DNA from: Paenibacillus pasadenensis
GTDB lineage: Bacteria; Bacillota; Bacilli; Paenibacillales; Paenibacillaceae
NCBI RefSeq assembly: GCF_023715725.1
Contig: NZ_JAMBOT010000012.1
Coordinates: 41,827-105,826, forward strand
Direction: 5' to 3'
Length of the DNA stretch: 64,000 nt
In this document: positions 1 to 8,512 of the stretch, one piece after another
Numbering within the stretch: the first letter of the stretch is position 1
Layout of the letters: every line of letters starts with the position of its first letter
Made by a program: the position numbers and the translations under genes
The notes under the pieces: model-generated
The model's database searches: none
What the model was told of the DNA's origin: nothing
The model's input: only the letters and a program-made list of their open reading frames with translations

Positions 1-1
1 G

Positions 2-265
2 GACAACCGCTACCATTATTATGCGCATCTCTCCGGCTTCGACAAATCGTTAAAGTCAGGACAAACGGTCGAGCCCGGCAAAATCATCGGCTGGGTTGGC
101 AGCTCCGGTTACGGCAAGCCAGGCACATCGGGCAAATTCCCGCCGCATCTGCACTATGGCATTTATCGCGACCGCGGCATGATTGAATGGGCGTTTGATC
201 CATATCCGCTGCTTAGACAGTGGGAAAAATCCGACTACAAAGCGCGCAAAAAACGGGCCAAATAA
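2..265 (+). CDS. lytH: M23 family peptidase, C-terminal part (LytH/YunA-like)
   Basis: The window opens inside this gene; only the last 87 codons are present, ending at TAA 263-265. The translation carries HLHYGIY, the second metal-binding motif (HxH) of M23 (LytM-type) zinc endopeptidases, preceded by the usual G-W-V-G-x-S-G strand. M23 enzymes cut peptide cross-links of peptidoglycan outside the membrane. The next gene is yunB in convergent orientation. In B. subtilis yunB lies beside lytH (yunA), a sporulation-specific L-Ala-D-Glu endopeptidase of the cortex, so the partial gene is probably its counterpart. The family call is firm; the LytH assignment rests on this neighbour. Confidence 0.75.
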   Translation, partial: DNRYHYYAHLSGFDKSLKSGQTVEPGKIIGWVGSSGYGKPGTSGKFPPHLHYGIYRDRGMIEWAFDPYPLLRQWEKSDYKARKKRAK

Positions 266-277
266 GTGTAAACATGA

Positions 278-314
278 GAAAAGGCAAACGGAACCGGCTC
301 CGTTTGCCTTTTTA
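278..314. terminator. Bidirectional rho-independent terminator
   Basis: A stem of about 13 bp (AAAGGCAAACGGA with TCCGTTTGCCTTT) and a short loop, followed by T on the plus strand and preceded by A on the other side. It lies between the convergent M23 peptidase and yunB genes and can serve both. Confidence 0.8.
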
Positions 315-324
315 TAATTAAAAG

Positions 325-1248
325 TCATTCGCCTCCTGATTCGTCTCCGTTGCCTCCAGTCTCGGGAGCGTTCAACGCGTTAGGTGGCAGAGAGATCGCT
401 GGAGCCGATCCCGCGCTATCTCCGACCGGACGCCCTTTTCCGTCGTAATAGTACGTTGGAACATCGCCCACAACCATCAGATAGGAGATTGGAATTTCCG
501 TATCTACACTCTCCGATACCGAGTCAAACGGAATAATGACTGACAGCTCGGCCTGAATGCGAATATATACTTCCACCAAAATCATATTGATTCCAGCGTC
601 CTTTTGCCGTGTGCTCAGCTCAACTCTCGCATCCCCAATCGGCTCGTAGCGGATCGGAACGCGAGGACCAAACGATGCAAGCAGCGGACTACCGACTGCC
701 AATCCAATCGGGATGCCTTCCCGAAAGTTTTCCGTTTCCTTCAGCGTATCCTGAACCGTCTCAATCGTTTGAGCCGTTATTTTCATATGTTCGTTGTAAT
801 TCATCATAAAACCGGTCATCTTGCCGCTGGAATTTGTTTTCCAGTCAATTAAATTTTCGAACTTTGTGCCCGAAGCGACCTGATCGGTAATCGCTTTATT
901 GATGGCTTCCGTCATAATTTGTTTTACTTTAATCTGCGCTACCCGCATCAGCGGCGGCTGCAGCTTTTTTTCCACGTAAATGAAAGTGTTGACGGCAAGC
1001 AGCGTAAACACAATAGCGGCAAGCATGAGCTTCCAGCGCTTTCCCCGTCGGCGTCTACGCTTCGGATGGGTGAAATCTTGCGCTGCGTCTGCCGTTTTTC
1101 CCGCCATTCGCCATTGCGGAATTCTGACCTGCCATCGCCAGGCCCCCTGCTGCCCTCCGCGGCTGCCCGCCGAACGGGTCAGTCTCATCCGTTTGACCGG
1201 CCGGACCGGCATCCGCCATGAAATGCGGCGTCTTCCCCATCGCGCCAT
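325..1248 (-). CDS. yunB: Sporulation protein YunB
   Basis: 307 residues, ATG at 1248 with GGGAGGG upstream. An arginine-rich amino end is followed by one membrane segment (about residues 75-93) and a soluble domain matching YunB, recognisable from the GIPIGLA, LLASFGPRVPI and GINMILVEVYI stretches and a VVGDVPTYYY block. YunB is a sporulation protein of Bacilli, known in B. subtilis as a mother-cell sporulation gene. The amino-terminal extension before the membrane segment (about 70 residues, many Arg) is longer than I expect, so a later start is possible. The carboxyl end is Pro/Gly/Asn-rich and poorly conserved. Confidence 0.85.
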   Translation of the reverse strand: MARWGRRRISWRMPVRPVKRMRLTRSAGSRGGQQGAWRWQVRIPQWRMAGKTADAAQDFTHPKRRRRRGKRWKLMLAAIVFTLLAVNTFIYVEKKLQPPLMRVAQIKVKQIMTEAINKAITDQVASGTKFENLIDWKTNSSGKMTGFMMNYNEHMKITAQTIETVQDTLKETENFREGIPIGLAVGSPLLASFGPRVPIRYEPIGDARVELSTRQKDAGINMILVEVYIRIQAELSVIIPFDSVSESVDTEIPISYLMVVGDVPTYYYDGKGRPVGDSAGSAPAISLPPNALNAPETGGNGDESGGE

Positions 1249-1423
1249 CGGCTTCCCTCCCCGGACAACTAGGCTTCCTTTTCATCCTATGCGGCCATGC
1301 CTTGGATCAGAAGACGGCTTTTCAGGCATTATTCCTTTATTAATTGAGCTGCATAGAAGCCTACGTCGTCATCGTTTAGGGATCATTTGCTCCCTTTCTG
1401 CTTTGTTCTGCGTCACACACAAC

Positions 1424-1452
1424 AAAAAACCGGTCCGCATGCGAACCGGTTA
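1424..1452 (-). terminator. Terminator of the IDEAL-domain gene
   Basis: A near-perfect palindrome (AACCGGT, CGCATGCG centre, ACCGGTT) runs into TTTTTTG on the minus strand, just after the stop codon at 1466. Confidence 0.75.
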
Positions 1453-1465
1453 ACGTCATTTTAAA

Positions 1466-1840
1466 TTAATTCAATTGGATTCGGTTGACAGGAAGCTTCG
1501 CCTTGCTTTCTTCAAGCTTTTCTTCCGGTAATCGGCGTTTCAGCTCCATCAGCTCTCGAAACCAGGACTCGTCCCAGGTCATCAATGCAAGCTCAATCAG
1601 CACATCCGTTTCATCGGAGCTGCCGGCAGTGCTGCTTTCATCCAGCTTGCGGACTTTGGAAGCACGGGCCCCGACGCGTTTGCCGACGATTCTTTCCCGG
1701 TCGCTTTGCGTGACAACGATGCGGTAGATTCCGGGCTGATCCGCCTCGTCGACGAATCCGATGAACTTTTCATCCATGACCGTAACACCGCTCACCCAAT
1801 CGCCCACTTTGATGTTATCCATTCCAGTCTCCATACTCAT
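1466..1840 (-). CDS. IDEAL domain-containing protein
   Basis: 124 residues, ATG 1840 after GGGGGAGGAC. The amino half (KVGDWVSG ... FIGFVDE ... YRIVVTQSDRE) resembles a small beta-barrel-like domain. The carboxyl half holds LIELALMTWDESWFREL followed by basic and acidic helix, which fits the IDEAL motif found in short proteins of Bacilli. The role of these proteins is not settled; some IDEAL proteins act as small adaptors. No signal peptide or membrane segment. It stands alone between its own terminator and the Rrf2 regulator transcribed from upstream, so it may be read from the same transcript as that gene (27-base gap). Confidence 0.6.
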   Translation of the reverse strand: MSMETGMDNIKVGDWVSGVTVMDEKFIGFVDEADQPGIYRIVVTQSDRERIVGKRVGARASKVRKLDESSTAGSSDETDVLIELALMTWDESWFRELMELKRRLPEEKLEESKAKLPVNRIQLN

Positions 1841-1867
1841 ACCGCTTGTCCTCCCCCGTAAGCCCCG

Positions 1868-2296
1868 TTAAGGCTGTTTTTCGGTTGTCCAAATCCTCAC
1901 CAGTACATCCCGAATGGTCATGCTCTCCAAATGCTGAAGCATTTTATGCTCGGTATCCGAAAAAATATCGTCCATGACTGCCGCCATTCGGCAAGCGATC
2001 ATACACTCCCCCTGCTCATTTCCCGAGCACCATGAGGGTTTAATAGAACCGATTGAGGTTGCGCGATAAATATCGGCAAGCGTTGCCTCCTCAGGTTCGC
2101 AGCCTAGCTGGTAACCCCCGCCAATTCCTTCTTTTGTCGCGATATATCCTTTTTTGCGAAGCAAACTCATTACTTTTCGAATCCGCGACGGATGGGTGTT
2201 CACGTTGCATGCAATCGCATCGCTCGTCGCCATCCGATCCGGCCTGCTGGCTAGATATACAAGACTGTGGACGGCAACCGTAAACTCGCTGTTCAT
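1868..2296 (-). CDS. Rrf2 family transcriptional regulator with three cysteines
   Basis: 142 residues when started at ATG 2296 (GAAAGGGGG in front); an upstream in-frame ATG at 2362 lies above the predicted transcription start and is unlikely. The amino end is a winged helix typical of Rrf2 proteins (FTVAVHSLVYLA, then THPSRIRKVMSLLRKKGYI and GIGGGYQL). The region WCSGNEQGECMIAC holds three Cys, in the place where IscR and NsrR bind an iron-sulfur cluster, though the spacing (C-x6-C-x3-C) differs from both. It could be a redox or nitric-oxide sensor, or a YwnA-like regulator. Target genes are not evident; autoregulation at its own promoter is common in the family. Confidence 0.85.
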   Translation of the reverse strand: MNSEFTVAVHSLVYLASRPDRMATSDAIACNVNTHPSRIRKVMSLLRKKGYIATKEGIGGGYQLGCEPEEATLADIYRATSIGSIKPSWCSGNEQGECMIACRMAAVMDDIFSDTEHKMLQHLESMTIRDVLVRIWTTEKQP

Positions 2297-2329
2297 GCGC
2301 ACGCCCCCTTTCTCTGTCGTCGTACTGTG

Positions 2330-2358
2330 ATTATAATGGTTACAGTTGTGGGAGTCAA
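2330..2358 (-). promoter_or_regulatory. SigA-type promoter of the Rrf2 gene
   Basis: Minus strand -35 TTGACT (2358-2353), 17-base spacer, -10 TATAAT (2335-2330). Predicted start near 2323, 27 bases before the ATG at 2296, which fixes the start choice. Confidence 0.8.
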
Positions 2359-2376
2359 TCATTCAGCTTTTAATAT

Positions 2377-2416
2377 AAAAGAACCTCCACCGCCTTTCAG
2401 GCGACAGAGGTTCTTA
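2377..2416 (-). terminator. Terminator of the alpha-glucosidase gene
   Basis: AAGAACCTC pairs with GAGGTTCTT around an inner GCC/GGC stem, followed by TTTTATATT on the minus strand, directly after the stop at 2426. Confidence 0.75.
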
Positions 2417-2425
2417 TCTAATTCG

Positions 2426-4174
2426 TTAGTGGCTTCCCACAGCAGAAGATCCGTCTACAGCTGGCTTAGGAGCATCCGTCGTTACGTCCGCGCTGACCAG
2501 ACGATACACACGGGCTTCGTAAGGCTTGAGCGTCAAATCGCCGATTGTTTCCTCCGCATCCGTTAAATAGTTCGTCAGGAGCAGCTCGGTAATGCGTCCG
2601 GCTATTACGTCGGCCAGTCCTGCCGAAGCATCGTAGGAGCTAAGATTGGCCAGAACAAGCAGCTTATCGTTGCCATAAGTTCTTGTATAAGCATAAATTT
2701 GGTGATGATGCTCCAGCACAAGATCATACGCGCCGTAGATCGCCGCTTGATTTTCCGCACGCAGGCGAATTAACCGTTTATAGTGGTTGTAAATGGAGTC
2801 CGGATCCTCCATAGCTTGTTGCACGTTGATATGCGTGTAGTTCGGATTGACTTTAAGCCATGGCGTACCGGTCGTAAAGCCGGCGTTCTCCTCAGCACTC
2901 CACTGCATCGGTGTGCGTGAGTTGTCGCGACCTGTTTTCCAGATGACGCGCATGACGTCCTCATGGCTCTTGCCGTTTTTCGTTTCGTAACGGTACATAT
3001 TTTTAATTGCAACGTCGTTGTAATCTTCAATGGACGGGAACTGCACGTTGGTCATGCCCAGCTCCTGCCCTTGATAGATAAACGGCGTTCCTTGCATGAG
3101 GAAGAACATCGTCGCTAGCGATTTTGCCGACTCTTTCCAATACAGGCCGTCATCGCCCCATGTGGATACCGAGCGTGGCTGATCGTGGTTTTCCAGGAAA
3201 AGCGCGTTCCAGCCGCGGCTTTCCAGACCTTTTTGCCAGCGGGTCAGGGTTGATTTAAGGGAGTGCAAATCCAGACCGCCCTCCGGGCTCCTGTTCCACA
3301 ACCCGAGATGCTCGAATTGGAAAATCATATTAAAAGCGCCCTTTTGCTCGTCGACCCATGCCTCGGAATCGCCGACCGATACGCCGTTAGCTTCGCCGAC
3401 TGTTACCGCTTCCGGGTATTTGCTCAGCGTTTCGTTCTTCAGCTCGGCCAGAAAATCGTGAATACCTTCACGGTTCATATGGCCGTCAAAGCTTGGCACG
3501 TAAGCAAGACCGTGCGGATTATGCATATCCGGGAAACCCGGCACTTTTTTGATGTGGGAGATTGCATCAACGCGGAAACCATCGATGCCTTTGTCCAGCC
3601 ACCAGTTAATCATGTCATACAGCTCGTGGCGCACAGCAGGATTTTCCCAGTTCAGATCCGGCTGCCTGCGGGAGAAAATGTGCATGAAGTGCTGTCCCGT
3701 TTTATCATCGTACTCCCATGCGGGTCCGCCAAAAATGCTTTCCCAGTTGTTCGGCTCTGCTCCAGTATACGGATTCGGATCACGCCAGATGTAATAGTCC
3801 CTTTTGGCGCTGTCCTTGCCGGAACGAGACTCAATGAACCAAGGATGCTCATCCGAGGTGTGATTAATGACCAAATCAAGAATCAGCTTCATGCCGCGGG
3901 CATGTACCTCCTCCAGCAGCCGGTCAAAATCCTCCATCGTGCCGAATTCACCCATAATGTCCTGGTAATCCGAAATATCGTAACCGTTATCGTCATTAGG
4001 AGATTTGTAGATTGGACAGATCCAGATCAGGTTGATACCCAGTCCCTTCAAATAATCCAGCTTAGAAATAATGCCCGGAATATCCCCGATTCCGTCTCCA
4101 TTGCTATCCATAAACGAACGCGGATAAATTTGGTAAGCGGTTGCTTCCTTCCACCAGCGAATCGATGTGTTCAA
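2426..4174 (-). CDS. GH13 alpha-glucosidase (oligo-1,6-glucosidase type)
   Basis: About 582 residues from a TTG start at 4174 (AAAGGGTGA upstream). Cytoplasmic enzyme that hydrolyses short alpha-glucosides such as isomaltose or maltose. The amino end WWKEATAYQIYPRSF and the DSNGDGIGD calcium loop are hallmarks of GH13 subfamily 31. Catalytic residues are visible: FRVDA (nucleophile Asp, about residue 202), GEANG (acid/base Glu, about 259) and NHDQPR (Asp, about 329). An ATG at 4267 would add 31 residues, but it lies only 7 bases from the predicted transcription start and the extension covers a palindromic operator, so I prefer the later start. Trehalose-6-phosphate hydrolase is a close relative that cannot be excluded; no PTS gene is nearby. 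Confidence 0.85.
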   Translation of the reverse strand: MNTSIRWWKEATAYQIYPRSFMDSNGDGIGDIPGIISKLDYLKGLGINLIWICPIYKSPNDDNGYDISDYQDIMGEFGTMEDFDRLLEEVHARGMKLILDLVINHTSDEHPWFIESRSGKDSAKRDYYIWRDPNPYTGAEPNNWESIFGGPAWEYDDKTGQHFMHIFSRRQPDLNWENPAVRHELYDMINWWLDKGIDGFRVDAISHIKKVPGFPDMHNPHGLAYVPSFDGHMNREGIHDFLAELKNETLSKYPEAVTVGEANGVSVGDSEAWVDEQKGAFNMIFQFEHLGLWNRSPEGGLDLHSLKSTLTRWQKGLESRGWNALFLENHDQPRSVSTWGDDGLYWKESAKSLATMFFLMQGTPFIYQGQELGMTNVQFPSIEDYNDVAIKNMYRYETKNGKSHEDVMRVIWKTGRDNSRTPMQWSAEENAGFTTGTPWLKVNPNYTHINVQQAMEDPDSIYNHYKRLIRLRAENQAAIYGAYDLVLEHHHQIYAYTRTYGNDKLLVLANLSSYDASAGLADVIAGRITELLLTNYLTDAEETIGDLTLKPYEARVYRLVSADVTTDAPKPAVDGSSAVGSH

Positions 4175-4249
4175 TGTAATCACCCTTTGCTTAAACTTAT
4201 CTGGCCGAAAGGAGAAACGTGACGGTTTCAGCTGTCGCCAAAGGTTGTA

Positions 4250-4259
4250 CAAACGTTTG
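4250..4259. promoter_or_regulatory. Palindromic LacI-type operator in the alpha-glucosidase leader
   Basis: Perfect palindrome CAAACGTTTG with a central CG, typical of LacI/CcpA-family sites. It sits about 15-25 bases downstream of the predicted transcription start, where a bound repressor would block elongation or initiation. Confidence 0.45.
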
Positions 4260-4280
4260 CGCATCATTGTTCATCATCAT

Positions 4281-4309
4281 AGCATATTCTACAGCCTGTG
4301 GCATGTGAA
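4281..4309 (-). promoter_or_regulatory. Promoter of the alpha-glucosidase gene
   Basis: Minus strand -35 TTCACA (4309-4304), 17-base spacer, -10 TATGCT (4286-4281); start expected near 4274. Confidence 0.55.
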
Positions 4310-4431
4310 TTTTCGACTCTAGTAGCATTTAGTATGGTCCAAAAAGCTAGAGTTAAACCCTTTGCCGCTGCTTCAATTTCGGAGTATGGGGAAGACGATA
4401 AAGCGTTATTATCAAATATGCTGAAAATGAC

Positions 4432-4462
4432 AAAAAGGACACTCCGGGAGTGTCCTTTTTGT
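4432..4462. terminator. Terminator after the SLH protein gene
   Basis: AAAAAGGACACTC pairs with GAGTGTCCTTTTT around a CCGG-centred loop; A/T tracts on both sides make it work in either direction. It lies 12 bases past the stop at 4474. Confidence 0.85.
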
Positions 4463-4473
4463 GGGATTGGTTA

Positions 4474-5952
4474 TTAGGATGGAGGCCAAGGGATAGGAGG
4501 ACCTACAGGTGGAACTATAGGAGGGCCTACAGGAGGACCTACAGGAGGAATACCTGGACCACCTGGTGGTAAGGAGATTCCTTCTTTAAAGAATTGTTTT
4601 GTAGTCGTAATAGGGGTTCCGTTTAGATCCTTTACGCCTGAAATCCACAAATTAAGAAGTGCACCAGGAGCTAGCCCCTCATATTCTGAACCCAGTTCAA
4701 GCTTCACTTGATTGTCCGAAAGAAGCGAAACCTCTAAAATTGGTATGACTATAGGCGCCCATGGGTTCATGGTTGGAGCATTAAGAATGTAATTTCCTTT
4801 AACTAAAACCGTGCTTTCATCAAGGGAATTGTTAAATGTAATAACTACTCCATTGATCGTGTCGTAAGTCACTTCTGTAACAGTCAAACTAGGGTAGACC
4901 GTATAAATTTCCGTCATAACTTCGCTGGAAATTCCATCCTTTACAGCAATCGCCTTTACCGTCGTGTCCGCAACGATAACGATTGAGTTGTTGGTGTACA
5001 CCGAATCAGTAACACTTGGCTCTGATCCATCAAGTGTATAATAAACCGATGCGCCGACTGTTTCAGTAGTAAGCGAAATTACTGTTCCCAATACGACTTG
5101 ACCGCTAGGAGGATTTGCTACCGGCTTTGCAACTGTTTCCGGCGTTGGTGTTGGTGTTGGTGTCGCCGTCGGTGTCGGCGTCGGAGTCACTTCCGGCGTC
5201 GACGTAGGATACGTCCAAGGCGGCAGCGTCGGTGCTACCGTTGGTGTCGGCGTTGGTGTTGGCGTTGCCGAAGGGGTAGGAGTCGGTGTTGGCGAAGCTT
5301 GAATTTCTTTATAAACTTCCTTCGCCTCATACGCTCCGACAACAAGCAGATCCCGCGTAGCATTCGATTTTCCGCCGAATTTGCCGTCAGCGCCGTTGCT
5401 CAACAGCTTTAGTTCAAGAGCAAGGGCAACATAGCCCTTTGCCCAGTCTGATACGGTGTTATCTTTGACGCCCGGTGTTTCTTCGGCTTTATCTTTTTGA
5501 CCAAGGCCGCGGACCAAAAAGGTCGCAAGCTGCTCCTTCGTCACCTTGCCCGCAGGATTAAATGTTCCTTCACCATAACCCTCGGTAATGCCTGCTTTTT
5601 TGACAGCCTCGATAAAAGGCAGCGCGTAACCGTTCGCCTTGTCATCGGCTTGAACGTCTTTAAAGCTGGACGTTTTAAGCGAAGAATCCACTTCCAAACC
5701 AAAAATAAGCGCCGCTACCTTGGCAAATTGCGCACGGTTCATTTCTTCCTTCAGCCCAAAGTTGCCTTCTGCTACGCCGTTGAATACACCAGCCGAAATA
5801 AGCGCGTCAAACTTCGCTTTGGTCGCCGCGTCCAAATCCTTCAGATCTTTGAAGTCTGCAGACGTTTTTGGCGTCGAGCTCGCTGCATAAGCCGAGCTTC
5901 CGGATAAGACCAGAAGTACAGCCATGAACATAACGAACCATCTTTTTTTCAT
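4474..5952 (-). CDS. Secreted SLH-domain protein with chitobiase-type C-terminal domain
   Basis: 492 residues from ATG 5952 (TTG at 5955 is an alternative; AAAGGGGAG upstream). Signal peptide residues 1-24, ending SAYA-A. Three SLH motifs follow (about 30-215; NRAQFAKVAALIFGL and TKEQLATFLVRGLG are typical), which bind pyruvylated wall polymers. A Thr-Pro linker of repeated PT units comes next, then a domain like the CHB_HEX_C beta-sandwich (VYYTLDGSEPS, TTVKAIAVKDG), a second Ig-like domain, and a Gly-Pro-Pro-rich tail. No catalytic domain is visible, so a structural or binding role at the surface is likely. Homology to S-layer-associated proteins is through the SLH part only. Confidence 0.8.
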   Translation of the reverse strand: MKKRWFVMFMAVLLVLSGSSAYAASSTPKTSADFKDLKDLDAATKAKFDALISAGVFNGVAEGNFGLKEEMNRAQFAKVAALIFGLEVDSSLKTSSFKDVQADDKANGYALPFIEAVKKAGITEGYGEGTFNPAGKVTKEQLATFLVRGLGQKDKAEETPGVKDNTVSDWAKGYVALALELKLLSNGADGKFGGKSNATRDLLVVGAYEAKEVYKEIQASPTPTPTPSATPTPTPTPTVAPTLPPWTYPTSTPEVTPTPTPTATPTPTPTPETVAKPVANPPSGQVVLGTVISLTTETVGASVYYTLDGSEPSVTDSVYTNNSIVIVADTTVKAIAVKDGISSEVMTEIYTVYPSLTVTEVTYDTINGVVITFNNSLDESTVLVKGNYILNAPTMNPWAPIVIPILEVSLLSDNQVKLELGSEYEGLAPGALLNLWISGVKDLNGTPITTTKQFFKEGISLPPGGPGIPPVGPPVGPPIVPPVGPPIPWPPS

Positions 5953-6077
5953 CAACTTGTATCTCCCCTTTCTTCTTTCACGAATTAACTTCCAACGAAT
6001 TCTATCGACAACCTATTTTAAAGATTGAAGAGCGTTACGCGCTATGAATAAAAATAGATTAGACAGTCGCTGTGTAA

Positions 6078-6104
6078 ACAAAAAGAGCTGCCATCGCAGC
6101 TCTC
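6078..6104 (-). terminator. Terminator of the cobalamin uptake operon
   Basis: AGAGCTGC-GATG-GCAGCTCT followed by TTTTTGTTT on the minus strand, 7 bases after the stop codon of the S component gene. Confidence 0.85.
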
Positions 6105-6110
6105 TCATTA

Positions 6111-6845
6111 TTAAGGCTCCAGCAGCCCATACTTTTCTTTTATCCGGTCCAGCTTTTCCAGCATGGGCCTCGCAAGTATGAATAGGAAAAATACCGTCGC
6201 CACAGCATGAACGAAATCAAACCAAAATCCGGAGGCAAAAGCAGCAGTCAACGCCTGCAGGTTTAACTGAGGTGTAACCATCAATACTGAGCTTACGTTC
6301 ATAATGCTTCCGTAAATAACGATCGCAGCAGCTCCGCCAAAAAGGCATAAGGACCACTTGCTCCTTTTCAGCCACCCTTTGCGAAATAAAGCTCCTGCCA
6401 AAAACCCAATTATGCCAAATCCGAACATCTGCCACGGCGTCCACGGCCCTTGCCCAAAAAAGAAATTGGATACCAACGCTGTAGCAGCACCGACGAGAAA
6501 CCCCGCCTCAGCTCCAAAGCTGACTCCGGCAACGATCACAATAGCCAGAACCGGTTTGAACTGCGGCAGCATAAAAAAGGCGGACCGTCCTGCCACAGCT
6601 ATTGCAGTGAGCACCGCAATGACGACCAGCTCCCGCGCCTGTGGCTTGCGCCCCTCGAATACAATTGCAAACGGAATAAACGTATAGAGCAGTAAAAGCA
6701 GGCTGATAAAATAATATTTTCGGTCGTCCAAGAAGAATACGCCCATCAGAATCGTAGCCGGGATAACGATCAGAATCAGTAACGCAGCCGTTAAGGTACG
6801 TTTACCAAGGCGACGTCGGCTCACATTTTCCGGCTGTTTAAGCAT
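6111..6845 (-). CDS. cbrT: ECF transporter S component, probable cobalamin binder (CbrT-like)
   Basis: 244 residues from ATG 6845 (AGAAGGAG upstream; the start overlaps the ATPase stop by 25 bases). Five to six hydrophobic segments spread over the protein, with a loop between the first two. A middle block GRSAFFMLPQFKPVLAIVIVAG followed by GAEAGFLVGAATALVSNFFFGQGPWTPWQMFGFGIIGFLAGALF in pieces is typical of ECF substrate-binding subunits of the CbrT/HmpT group (G-x-W-T-P-x-Q-M). S components sit in the membrane and pick the vitamin; they need EcfT and EcfA for transport, both encoded just upstream. The cobalamin riboswitch at the head of the operon points to a corrinoid as substrate. The family is well supported, the ligand is inferred. 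Confidence 0.8.
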   Translation of the reverse strand: MLKQPENVSRRRLGKRTLTAALLILIVIPATILMGVFFLDDRKYYFISLLLLLYTFIPFAIVFEGRKPQARELVVIAVLTAIAVAGRSAFFMLPQFKPVLAIVIVAGVSFGAEAGFLVGAATALVSNFFFGQGPWTPWQMFGFGIIGFLAGALFRKGWLKRSKWSLCLFGGAAAIVIYGSIMNVSSVLMVTPQLNLQALTAAFASGFWFDFVHAVATVFFLFILARPMLEKLDRIKEKYGLLEP

Positions 6846-8512
6846 CGCTGGACCACTCCTTCTACCGTTACTGCATCCCGCCATAAATGACGCGCCATCC
6901 GATTCGCCGAAGTGGTGTAAAAGCTGTTTCCGGAAAAAAAGCTCTCTGCGCTGCCAGAGGAAACAACGGCTCCGTCAAAAAACATGGAGCAAACCTCCCC
7001 GTATTTAGCGCAAAACTCAACGTCATGGGAAACCATCAGGATGGTCACGCCTTGAGCGTTCAGCTTCTGCAAAAAGAGTCCCAGCTTTTCTTTAAAAAAG
7101 CCGTCCAGCCCTTTGGTCGGTTCGTCCAGAATGAGGATGGAAGGCTCCAACAGCAGTACTTTGGCCAGCGCAGCCCGCTGCTGCTCCCCTCCGCTCAGAT
7201 CATACGGATGTTTGGCCAGCAGCGGCTCCAGCTCCGCAAACACGGTTACGTCTTGTACCTTTAGTTTCTGCTGCTCATGAGACAATCCTGAATCGGACAG
7301 GATGTCATACAAATCAAGCTCTACCGTCTTTTTGACAAACAAGGCTTGCGGATTTTGCGGAAGAACGCCTAGAAATTTCCGGAACAAATCGGACGTCTTC
7401 ATTGATGACGGCTGACGGCCCTCCAGCAGCACTTTCCCCCGATATGGACGGACGATTCCAGCCAAAAGCGACAGCGCAGTTGATTTTCCCGTGCCGTTGC
7501 CCCCTACGATACAATGGAACTCACCTTTGGGCACTCGAATCGACAAGTCCTTAATGATATCAGGGCCAGTTTTCTCATATTTAAACCAGACGTCTCTAAA
7601 TTCGATTGCTATAGGGCGATCAGCTGCAACCAGGTCCTCCTCGATTTCCATAGCCGGCTCAACTGCACCATTACTAAAATGATTCAGCAGCCACTGCCGT
7701 CCTTCCTTTACGGTCAGCGGAAGCTGCTGGGAGAAGATCGCGCCTGTTTCTACCGATGTGTAAATTCTCATAGGCGCAGGCATTGAGGCATACATGGGAT
7801 GTCCGAGCTCATGCAGCTTTCTCCCGGAAATTTGCGGCGTGTCGTCTGCAATAATACACCCGTCGTCCATTACGACCAGCCGGTCGCTTAAAGGCAAAAC
7901 CTCCTCCAGACGATGCTCCGTCATGATGACGGTTGTGCCTAGCTCGCGGTTAATTTTACCCACTGTTGCCAGGAAATCCGCTGCGGCAATGGGATCCAGC
8001 TGCGACGTCGGTTCGTCCAAAATGAGCACAGACGGGTGCATCGCCATAACCGAAGCCAGCGCGAGCAGCTGTTTCTGTCCGCCGGACAGCTCCGTAACGG
8101 ATCGGTGAAACCATGTCTGTATGCCGAAAAAACTGGCCATCTCCGCCACGCGCAGCCGAATCGTCCCCACATTGAGGCCCAGGCTCTCCAAGCCAAACGC
8201 CAGCTCATGCCATACTTTGTCGGTTACGATGCTGTTGTCGGGATGCTGCAGCACAAATCCGATTTCGGCAGCCTGAGTTCTGTGACCGACCTCGCCAAGC
8301 GGTTTTCCGTTGTATTCAATGAAGCCGCTGCGGGTCCCGTGAGGCGCAAGAACCGGCTTGAGCTGCCGGAGCAGAGTGCTTTTGCCGCTGCCTGACTTGC
8401 CGATTACCGTTACAAATTCTCCGCTCGATATCGTCAAATTGATCGATGACAACGCCTTTTTCTCCTGCCCCGGAAAAGCGAAGCTTAAGCCTTGGATTCG
8501 ATAAATCTCCAT
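6821..8512 (-). CDS. ecfA: ECF transporter ATPase, two ABC domains fused (EcfA-EcfA')
   Basis: 563 residues from ATG 8512 (GGAGGAAGTGAA upstream). Two ABC domains in one chain. First half: Walker A GKSGSGKST, Q-loop LQHPDN, signature LSGGQKQ, Walker B LILDEPTSQLD. Second half: Walker A GGNGTGKST, LPQNPQALF, LSGGEQQR, LILDEPTKGLD and the H-loop SHD. The LQHPDN and PQNP forms are typical of energy-coupling-factor ATPases. The start overlaps the EcfT stop by 28 bases and its end overlaps the S component, so the proteins are translated as a set. The fused ATPase together with EcfT and a single S component indicates a dedicated (group I) transporter, not a shared energy module. Confidence 0.9.
   Translation of the reverse strand: MEIYRIQGLSFAFPGQEKKALSSINLTISSGEFVTVIGKSGSGKSTLLRQLKPVLAPHGTRSGFIEYNGKPLGEVGHRTQAAEIGFVLQHPDNSIVTDKVWHELAFGLESLGLNVGTIRLRVAEMASFFGIQTWFHRSVTELSGGQKQLLALASVMAMHPSVLILDEPTSQLDPIAAADFLATVGKINRELGTTVIMTEHRLEEVLPLSDRLVVMDDGCIIADDTPQISGRKLHELGHPMYASMPAPMRIYTSVETGAIFSQQLPLTVKEGRQWLLNHFSNGAVEPAMEIEEDLVAADRPIAIEFRDVWFKYEKTGPDIIKDLSIRVPKGEFHCIVGGNGTGKSTALSLLAGIVRPYRGKVLLEGRQPSSMKTSDLFRKFLGVLPQNPQALFVKKTVELDLYDILSDSGLSHEQQKLKVQDVTVFAELEPLLAKHPYDLSGGEQQRAALAKVLLLEPSILILDEPTKGLDGFFKEKLGLFLQKLNAQGVTILMVSHDVEFCAKYGEVCSMFFDGAVVSSGSAESFFSGNSFYTTSANRMARHLWRDAVTVEGVVQRCLNSRKM

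Noticed and set aside
3263..4222. 319-codon open frame on the plus strand
   Set aside because: Antisense to the GH13 gene, whose catalytic motifs are all intact; no start context or homology.
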